Positions 1 to 6,156 of a DNA stretch of 8,100 nt are shown piece by piece. The notes under the pieces were generated by a model that did not search any database, was not told the origin of the DNA, and was given only the letters and a program-made list of their open reading frames with translations. The position numbers and the translations under genes are program-made. The number at the start of each line of letters is the position of its first letter. The stretch's first letter is position 1. Location of the stretch: NCBI GenBank assembly GCA_905205855.1, contig CAJLFL010000081.1, positions 1 through 8,100 of the forward strand, written 5' to 3'. Source of the DNA: an uncultured Eubacteriales bacterium (GTDB lineage: Bacteria > Bacillota > Clostridia > Monoglobales > Monoglobaceae).

Positions 1-40
1 CTCGTTTTAAATGAAAATATGCCGGAATGTAACACATCTA

Positions 41-70
41 TTGTAAACCTACAAACAATTTATTAATAAA
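41..70. promoter_or_regulatory. Candidate operator: two short palindromes upstream of the promoter
   Basis: TTGTA-AACC-TACAA (41-54) is a perfect 5-bp inverted repeat with a 4-bp centre. TTTATTAATAAA (59-70) is a perfect 12-bp palindrome just downstream. Both lie 14-43 bp upstream of the -35 box, where an activator or upstream-binding repressor could act. AT-rich DNA produces such palindromes by chance, and no regulator gene is in the window, so this is only a candidate. Confidence 0.25.
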
Positions 71-83
71 CGTTATATCTATA

Positions 84-112
84 TTGCATTTTAAAGTTAT
101 TTGAGGTATAAT
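84..112 (+). promoter_or_regulatory. Sigma-A-like promoter for the MMPL operon
   Basis: A -35-like TTGCAT (84-89) is separated by exactly 17 bp from a perfect -10 TATAAT (107-112). Transcription would start near 118-120, giving a leader of about 35 nt before the GTG start at 154. The -35 keeps only the TTG core of TTGACA, so strength may be moderate or need an activator. A small AT-rich inverted repeat, TTATT-CATC-AATAA (119-132), sits at the predicted start site. It could affect early transcription or be chance in AT-rich DNA. No terminator or riboswitch-like structure fits in the leader. Confidence 0.65.
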
Positions 113-153
113 AAGATATTATTCATCAATAAGCAGAGGGGAAGGTAAAGCTT

Positions 154-2604
154 GTGAAGAATCAGGGTGAGAAATCGTTTATGGAAAAACTGTCGGAGCA
201 GATAGTTGATAAACGAAACATTATTATTTTTTTTTATTTAGCAGCAATAATATTTTCTGTTTTTTCTCAAAGTTGGGTAAAGGTATGCAATGATATTACA
301 CAATACCTTCCTGCAAGTACAGAAACACGACGAGGACTCACTTTGATGGATGAAGAATTTGTGACGTATGCTTCTGCACGTGTTATGGTTGCGAATATTA
401 CATATGATAAAGCTGAAGAATTACAGGAAAAATTAGAGAGTATTCCGCAGGTAAATATGATTGATTTTGACAATACTGAAGATCATTATAAAGATGCAAG
501 CGCTTTGTTTGATGTAACGCTCAATACTCAAGGTGATGATGAGAGGACAAAAGAAGGCTATCAGGCAATAAGAGATGCGCTTGACGGTTATGATGTGTTT
601 ATCAAAGAAAGTGATTCTGATGATTCAGCTTTGCTTGCTCAGGAAATAAACGTTGTTATGGTAATAGCTGCTATTATAATTATTGCAGTTTTATTACTGA
701 CATCTAAAACATATATGGAGGTTCCGGTTCTGCTGCTCACATTTGTGGCAGGTGCTATACTTAATAAAGGAACCAACTTTCTGTTCGGTGAAATATCCTT
801 TGTATCTAATTCTGTAACAGCTATATTGCAGCTGGCACTATCTATAGACTATGCAATTATATTGATACATCATTACAGCGAAGAAAGACAGCTGTATGAC
901 CAGAGAGAAGCAGTGGTAAAGGCCCTTTCGAAATCTATACCGGAAATTGCATCAAGTTCATTGACCACAGTATCGGGACTTCTTGCACTTACTTTTATGC
1001 AGTTCAGAATAGGTTTTGATATGGGTATTTGTCTTATTAAATCCATTTTATACAGCTTGCTTTGCGTGTTCACACTTATGCCGTGCTTGCTGATGATTTT
1101 TGGAAAATATATTGACAAAACACATCATAAAAGCTTGCTCCCTGATATATCGGGACTTGGAAATATTGTTCATAAACTTAGAATGATAGTACCGCCGATA
1201 TTTGTTGTTGTGCTTATTGCGGCGTATTTTATGTCGTCAAAGTGTCCATATACATATAATCAGGATTCTTCTGAAACAATGAGGAAAAATGAAAATCAAA
1301 TAGCAACAGAAACAATAAATGAACATTTCGGAACCAAAAATTTGGCTGCCGTAATTGTTCCTAAGGGTGATTATGAAAAGGAAAAGAATCTTGCTAATGA
1401 GCTGTCACAATATAATGAGGTCAGGTCTGTAACCGCGCTGTCGGCAGTTGATATAAAAGATCAGTATGTATTGACCGATAAGCTTACGCCAAGACAGTTC
1501 TCTGAACTTATGGATATAGATATTGATACGGCAAAGCTTTTGTATACGGTTTATGCTGCCGACAAGGAGGAATACAGCAAGCTTATCACTAATATGAATG
1601 ACTTTGGTGTTCCTATAATAGATATGTTTATGTTTGTCTATGATTTAAAACAGGATGGCTATGTAAAGTTTGATGATGATATGGCACAGGAACTGGATGA
1701 TTTATACGTTCAGCTTGACAGTGCACAAAAACAGCTTTCCGGGGATAACTACTCACGTATACTTCTTAATCTTGATATGCCTCTTGAAGGTGAGGATACG
1801 TTTAATTTTATAGATACAATACATAGTGTTGCGGAAAAGTATTATGATAATGTACTTGTGGTGGGGGATTCAACAAGCTGTAAAGATCTTTCGGATTCAT
1901 TTGCCACAGATAATATAGTAGTAAGTGTTTTATCTATCCTGTTTGTAATAATAATACTGTTCTTTACATTTAAAAATGCGGGATTGCCGGTTTTGCTTAT
2001 TATGGTTATACAGGGTAGTGTATGGCTTAATTTTTCGGCTTCATTTATTACAAATACAAATATATTCTTTTTAAGCTATCTGATTGTAAGTTCAATACAG
2101 ATGGGAGCAAATATAGACTATGCTATAGTTATATCAAGCCGTTATATGGAGCTTAAAAAAGAAAATGATATAAAAACTGCGATGCGCGGAGCGCTGAACT
2201 TTGCGTTTCCGACAGTTTTGACCTCAGGAAGTATTCTTGCGGCAGCAGGATTTCTTATCAGCATACTTTCTACAAATCCGGCGATAGTTTCAATCGGTCA
2301 AACACTTTGCCGCGGAACGCTTACGTCAATGTTCCTTGTAATGTGTGTTTTACCGGAAATACTGCTTTTGGGTGATACTATAGTAGAAAAGACAGGAGTC
2401 AATATAAAGCATCCGGATATTGTACGCAAGGAAACAGGAAGATTCTTTGTAAACGGTAGAGTAAGAGGCAAGGTAAACGGTTTTGTGGATGCAGATATAC
2501 GCGGCGTAATAAGTGGTGATATGGATGCAATAGTCAGCAGCAATAATATTGAAAAGTATGAGGAGGCGGAAAACAATGATGCACAGCAAAAAGAAAATAA
2601 ATAA
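154..2604 (+). CDS. MMPL/RND-superfamily membrane transporter
   Basis: This is an 816-residue polytopic protein with the duplicated RND layout. TM1 is at about 23-41, followed by an extracytoplasmic domain (about 43-165) and TM2-TM6 (about 167-325). TM7 is at about 343-361, followed by a second extracytoplasmic domain (about 362-586) and TM8-TM12 (about 588-739). Each half carries an Asp-Tyr pair in its fourth helix, D232-Y233 (LSIDYAI) and D655-Y656 (ANIDYAI). These match the proton-relay pairs of MmpL3-type transporters, so proton-driven export of a lipid, glycolipid or hydrophobic molecule is likely; the substrate is unknown. The cytoplasmic tail (about 766-794) is a regular V/I-x-G/A-x tetrad repeat ending in an acidic, polar tail. 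I chose GTG at 154 because the purine-rich AGAGGGGAAGG (135-145) lies 8 nt upstream. ATG at 181 is an alternative start with a weaker site. The gene overlaps the next one by 29 nt, which suggests an operon. Confidence 0.9.
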   Translation: MKNQGEKSFMEKLSEQIVDKRNIIIFFYLAAIIFSVFSQSWVKVCNDITQYLPASTETRRGLTLMDEEFVTYASARVMVANITYDKAEELQEKLESIPQVNMIDFDNTEDHYKDASALFDVTLNTQGDDERTKEGYQAIRDALDGYDVFIKESDSDDSALLAQEINVVMVIAAIIIIAVLLLTSKTYMEVPVLLLTFVAGAILNKGTNFLFGEISFVSNSVTAILQLALSIDYAIILIHHYSEERQLYDQREAVVKALSKSIPEIASSSLTTVSGLLALTFMQFRIGFDMGICLIKSILYSLLCVFTLMPCLLMIFGKYIDKTHHKSLLPDISGLGNIVHKLRMIVPPIFVVVLIAAYFMSSKCPYTYNQDSSETMRKNENQIATETINEHFGTKNLAAVIVPKGDYEKEKNLANELSQYNEVRSVTALSAVDIKDQYVLTDKLTPRQFSELMDIDIDTAKLLYTVYAADKEEYSKLITNMNDFGVPIIDMFMFVYDLKQDGYVKFDDDMAQELDDLYVQLDSAQKQLSGDNYSRILLNLDMPLEGEDTFNFIDTIHSVAEKYYDNVLVVGDSTSCKDLSDSFATDNIVVSVLSILFVIIILFFTFKNAGLPVLLIMVIQGSVWLNFSASFITNTNIFFLSYLIVSSIQMGANIDYAIVISSRYMELKKENDIKTAMRGALNFAFPTVLTSGSILAAAGFLISILSTNPAIVSIGQTLCRGTLTSMFLVMCVLPEILLLGDTIVEKTGVNIKHPDIVRKETGRFFVNGRVRGKVNGFVDADIRGVISGDMDAIVSSNNIEKYEEAENNDAQQKENK
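2561..2566 (+). promoter_or_regulatory. Ribosome binding site inside the end of the MMPL gene
   Basis: A perfect AGGAGG lies 9 nt before ATG 2576 and 12 nt before ATG 2579. It fixes the start of the downstream gene at 2576 rather than at the in-frame TTG 2549, which lies upstream of this site. The site is within the coding sequence of the transporter, whose stop codon is at 2602-2604, so ribosomes finishing the first gene can re-initiate on the second. Confidence 0.85.
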
Positions 2605-5600
2605 AATACTTTCCGTTTCAGTAGTTGTTGTATTGCTTGCTGTCATGATTTTACCGATAATAAGCGTTATTGCGGATAACAGCTATATAGTTATCCGTAC
2701 CGCGGAGGATTATGCTGCTCTTGTATCAAAATGTAAAAATGATGCATGGTCACAGGGAAAGACAGTTTCGCTTGAAGCTGATATTGATTTATCTTATGAC
2801 GAATTTAAGCTCATACCTACATTTGGAGGGTATTTTAGAGGAAACGGCTATACAATTACGGGAATAAATATAAAATCAAAAGGTTCTAACTATGGATTAT
2901 TCAGATATATCCAGAGCGGAGCTACAGTAGAGAATCTTAATGTTAAGGGTGAGGTATTTCCCGAAGGAACAAAAAAGCGTATAGGAGGTATAGTCGGGGA
3001 ATGCAGCGGTATTTTAAAAAACTGCAGCTTTGAAGGAGATATAAAAGCAGACACCAATGTAGGAGGAATATGCGGATATTTAACCGAGAGCGGTCAGATA
3101 TTAAACTGCCGTTTTAACGGAAGCGTTACAGGAGAAAGCTATACCGGTGGTATAGCGGGGCAGAATTACGGATTGATACAGGATTCGGAAAACAGCGGTC
3201 GTGTAAATACAACAGATACCGATGAAACAAAAACTATACAGGATGCGGTAAGCGATATAGATTTACAGCTTGATTTGACAGAGCTGCGTACGACCGAAAA
3301 AATTGATACAAGTACCGATACCGGCGGAATATGCGGATTTTCGAAAGGGCGGCTTGTAAACTGTGTAAATTACGGTAATGTCGGATATAAGTCCATAGGT
3401 TATAATACCGGCGGAATATGCGGCAGGCAATCCGGAAGTATACAGTCATGCAAAAATTACGGTGAAATAAACGGCAGAAAGGATATAGGTGGAATTGCGG
3501 GTCAGGCTGAACCTTATATCTTGCTGCAGTATTCTGAAGATGCACTTGTTAAGCTTAATGATGTTTTGGATAAAATTCAGAATATAATAGACGAAAGCAC
3601 AGTATTTACCGGCGATGAATTAAGTGATAGTCTTGACAGAATAGATAAATCTGTTACTGCGGTAAGCGATTCGGCAGAAGCGTTGGCAAAATCAACCCAA
3701 AGCTATGCTGATAATATTGCGGATGAAACAAATGCGTTATCTGACAGACTTCACAAGGCTATAGATGATTCATCGGAGGCTATAGACAGTATATCCGACG
3801 GAGGAAAGCTGTTGTCTGACGGAATACGACGTATATCGGATACAGGCGATACAATTACAGAGATTTTAGATATGCTTAAGGATGCGGCGGAAAAAGCTGA
3901 AAATTCCGGCGAGCATCTTAAAAATGCGTCAACTGATTTCGAGAAAGCTATGGCTCATATTTCCGATAGCTGCGAGGTTCTGGAGGCAAACGCCGAAGGA
4001 ATGGAGGAGGGACTTAAAAAGCTTAAAGAAGCCTTAGCGGATTTAAAAAAGGCTTTGGATGAAAAAAAGGATATAGAGCAAAATGCAAACAAAGTGTCCG
4101 ATTCACTCGGACAGCTTCAGAGCAGCACCTCTGCGGTTTCGGAAGCACTTGAGGATATGGCGCGTGCAATAAACGATTTGCAGAATAAAGGGTATGATAT
4201 AGGAAACCTGAAAGATTTTATCACAAAAATAGATGATATGGCAAAATCGTTTAAAAATATTGCTATTGCACTTGGCGAGGTTGCTGATGCATTTTTGATT
4301 ATAGCCGAAGGGTTTGATATTTACAGTATAGGAACAGCATTCAGAATACTGGCAAAGGGCTTTGATTTTATGTCAAAGGGATTTGCTTCTTTGAGGAATG
4401 CAGTAAAAGAACTTGAAAAGGCGATGGATGCGCTTGATGGCATTACGGATAAGGCGAATGAGGTTGTGAACACAATGCAGGAAGCGCTTGATAAAATTGC
4501 CGACGGCGGTGATAAGATTACTGCCGGTACAGACAGGATTTCACAGATTACCGATGAATTCAGCGAAAGCGGAAAATTTGAGCTTCCCTCCGCATCCGAG
4601 ATGCTTGGTGATGATGTAGATACATTATTCGACAGATTTAAGGATATGCAGGGAGAATTTTCCAAGCTTAATGATGTGCTGAAAGACAAAAAGAATAACC
4701 TTTCAGATGATGCCTCAAGCTTAAACGATCAGCTCAAAGCTGCAATGGATATTTTAAGAGATACCTATGACAAACAAAAAGAAAAGGATGAGAGTGACAT
4801 TATTGAGGATATATCAGACAAAGATTTCATAGGTGATTCACGTGGTAAAATAGAAGATTCTTATAATGGCGGAAGCGTTTACGGTGATTTGTGTGCCGGC
4901 GGAATAGTAGGTTCTATGGCGATAGAGTATGACTTTGATCCGGAAGACGATATAAAGTCGGAAAATACAAAGAGTCTTGAATTTACATATAAGAGTAAGT
5001 GTGTAATCAGAAGATGTAATAATTCGGGTGCTGTTAAAACAAAGAAGAACTATTGCGGCGGAATTACCGGAAGAATGGATTTGGGAAGTGTTATATCCTG
5101 TGAAGGCTATGGAAATGTAAGCAGCGATGACGGCGACTATGTAGGCGGTGTTGCAGGTATGTCTGAAACAGTTGTAAGAAATTCGGCTGCTAAATGCGAG
5201 GCGAAGGGAAAAAAATATGTCGGCGGTATTGCAGGCAAGGCGACAGAGCTGTATGGCAGCTATGCGATAGTTAATGTTTCAGAGTATGAAGAAAATGCCG
5301 GAACTGTAGCCGGAAGCACTGATTTGGAAAAAACTAAAGGAAATTACTTTGTAAATGACAATTTGGGCGGAATAGATGACATAAGCTATTCCAGAAAGGC
5401 AGAGGAAACCGATGTTGCAAAATTTGTAAGCTTTGTCAAAGGAAATTTTGGCACCGATACAGAGTTTAAGCTTAAATTTATTGCTGACGATAAGGAGGTT
5501 GCAACGGTTCCGTTTAAATATAAAGAAGCTATACCTGAAGAGAACATTCCCAAAGTGCCTGAGAAATCGGGGTATTATGGTAAGTGGAGTTACTATGACT

Positions 5601-6082
5601 ATTCATGTGCAGTATTTGATGCCGAAATAAACGCTGAATATTACAGAGATGTTGAGCTTTTGCCATCCGATATTATGCGCGGAGATAAATCTGTGGTGCT
5701 TATATGCGGCGCTTTTGACGATAATGCACATGTTAATGTCAAGTTAAATGATTCTCAGCCTGATAAGCTTAAAAACAAGAAGATAAATGACGCTTATGAT
5801 GTAGAAATCAACGGCAGCTATACGGAAAAATACACCGTCAGATATCTGCCCAAATCCGACAAGAGCGTTAATCTGTATATAGAAAGCGATTCAGGTATGA
5901 GCAAGGTTAGTACAAAAGAGTTTGGCAGTTACCTTGAATTTGAAGTCCCGGACAGAAGATTTGTAATATACGAAACTCCAAAAGGGATTGTTACTGTTGT
6001 AATTATATCGGCAATCGGAGTATTATTGGCTTGCGGCGTAATAATCTTTCTTATTCTCAAAAGAAAGAAAAAGAAAAAATAA
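2576..6082 (+). CDS. Membrane-anchored extracellular protein: GLUG beta-helix with inserted long coiled coil
   Basis: This is a 1168-residue protein I do not recognise as a named gene. Residues 1-33 are a signal sequence: a KKK-rich start, a hydrophobic core and a likely cut after A33 in VIA-D. Residues about 34-135 begin a beta-rich fold (EDYAALV, the FRGNGYTITG motif and the GLFRYI-x-VENL pattern) typical of GLUG/right-handed beta-helix proteins. GLUG-type repeats with a GGI-x-G core start at 137, 163, 191, 250, 279 and 305. A block of about 425 residues (about 318-742) is rich in Asp, Glu, Lys, Ala, Ser and Leu in heptad-like order, indicating coiled coil. GLUG repeats then resume (cores at 775, 828, 857 and 883). 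Residues 982-1004, ending in P-x-x-SGYYGKW, resemble a Listeria-Bacteroides repeat. A hydrophobic helix (about 1138-1161) and a KRKKKKK tail anchor the C-terminus in the membrane, with most of the chain outside. It is probably a surface or scaffold partner of the overlapping MMPL transporter; adhesion is an alternative. Confidence 0.85.
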   Translation: MMHSKKKINKILSVSVVVVLLAVMILPIISVIADNSYIVIRTAEDYAALVSKCKNDAWSQGKTVSLEADIDLSYDEFKLIPTFGGYFRGNGYTITGINIKSKGSNYGLFRYIQSGATVENLNVKGEVFPEGTKKRIGGIVGECSGILKNCSFEGDIKADTNVGGICGYLTESGQILNCRFNGSVTGESYTGGIAGQNYGLIQDSENSGRVNTTDTDETKTIQDAVSDIDLQLDLTELRTTEKIDTSTDTGGICGFSKGRLVNCVNYGNVGYKSIGYNTGGICGRQSGSIQSCKNYGEINGRKDIGGIAGQAEPYILLQYSEDALVKLNDVLDKIQNIIDESTVFTGDELSDSLDRIDKSVTAVSDSAEALAKSTQSYADNIADETNALSDRLHKAIDDSSEAIDSISDGGKLLSDGIRRISDTGDTITEILDMLKDAAEKAENSGEHLKNASTDFEKAMAHISDSCEVLEANAEGMEEGLKKLKEALADLKKALDEKKDIEQNANKVSDSLGQLQSSTSAVSEALEDMARAINDLQNKGYDIGNLKDFITKIDDMAKSFKNIAIALGEVADAFLIIAEGFDIYSIGTAFRILAKGFDFMSKGFASLRNAVKELEKAMDALDGITDKANEVVNTMQEALDKIADGGDKITAGTDRISQITDEFSESGKFELPSASEMLGDDVDTLFDRFKDMQGEFSKLNDVLKDKKNNLSDDASSLNDQLKAAMDILRDTYDKQKEKDESDIIEDISDKDFIGDSRGKIEDSYNGGSVYGDLCAGGIVGSMAIEYDFDPEDDIKSENTKSLEFTYKSKCVIRRCNNSGAVKTKKNYCGGITGRMDLGSVISCEGYGNVSSDDGDYVGGVAGMSETVVRNSAAKCEAKGKKYVGGIAGKATELYGSYAIVNVSEYEENAGTVAGSTDLEKTKGNYFVNDNLGGIDDISYSRKAEETDVAKFVSFVKGNFGTDTEFKLKFIADDKEVATVPFKYKEAIPEENIPKVPEKSGYYGKWSYYDYSCAVFDAEINAEYYRDVELLPSDIMRGDKSVVLICGAFDDNAHVNVKLNDSQPDKLKNKKINDAYDVEINGSYTEKYTVRYLPKSDKSVNLYIESDSGMSKVSTKEFGSYLEFEVPDRRFVIYETPKGIVTVVIISAIGVLLACGVIIFLILKRKKKKK
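2984..3517 (+). repeat. N-terminal block of GLUG beta-helix repeats
   Basis: This region of the large surface protein (residues about 137-314) holds six GGI-x-G cores at residues 137, 163, 191, 250, 279 and 305. The first five are followed by a turn and an I/L-x-x-C/S/D-x-x-x-G-x-V/I strand, for example ILNCRFNGSV and LVNCVNYGNV. Spacing is 26-29 residues for most units. A longer gap between the third and fourth cores contains an acidic, helix-prone insert (residues about 210-245). The pattern matches GLUG repeats of secreted beta-helix proteins, where the Cys or Ser of each turn stacks in a ladder. Confidence 0.8.
4844..5242 (+). repeat. C-terminal block of GLUG beta-helix repeats
   Basis: After the coiled coil the same repeat type resumes (residues about 757-889). 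A half unit, KIEDSYNGGSVYG, is followed by cores at residues 775 (GGIVG), 828 (GGITG), 857 (GGVAG) and 883 (GGIAG), with a degenerate GTVAG further on. It has the same cores and N/C-x-x-G-x-V strands as the N-terminal block. This indicates a single beta-helix interrupted by the helical insert, or two beta-helices joined by it. Confidence 0.75.
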
Positions 6083-6088
6083 ACGCTA

Positions 6089-6117
6089 TTGACAAATGAT
6101 ATTGATTTAATTAAAAT
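6089..6117 (+). promoter_or_regulatory. Strong sigma-A-like promoter for thrS
   Basis: A perfect -35 TTGACA (6089-6094) is followed after 17 bp by TAAAAT (6112-6117), five of six matches to TATAAT. Transcription should start near 6123-6125, leaving a leader of only about 32-34 nt before the thrS start. The box lies 7 nt after the stop codon of the upstream gene, and no terminator hairpin is visible between them, so some read-through from the MMPL operon is also possible. Confidence 0.75.
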
Positions 6118-6156
6118 ATAAACATAAATTGAAATATTGGTTTTAGGAGTAATATT

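Noticed and set aside
1..66. Open plus-strand frame from the window start ending in TAA at 64-66, possible end of an upstream gene
   Set aside because: There are only 21 codons, with no recognisable protein character in AT-rich DNA and no terminator following. It cannot be told from chance without upstream sequence.
2549..2575. TTG at 2549 as start of the surface protein
   Set aside because: The AGGAGG at 2561-2566 lies downstream of it and is correctly spaced for ATG 2576, which also gives a normal signal peptide length.
4321..4689. Minus-strand 122-codon open frame rich in Ser
   Set aside because: It is antisense to the coiled-coil segment, and its Ser/Leu richness simply mirrors Glu/Lys/Ala codons on the plus strand.
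3527..4801. Coiled-coil block as a phage tape-measure or toxin-delivery protein
   Set aside because: Composition is similar, but the signal peptide, flanking GLUG repeats, C-terminal membrane anchor and MMPL neighbour fit a cell-envelope protein. No phage or toxin genes are nearby.
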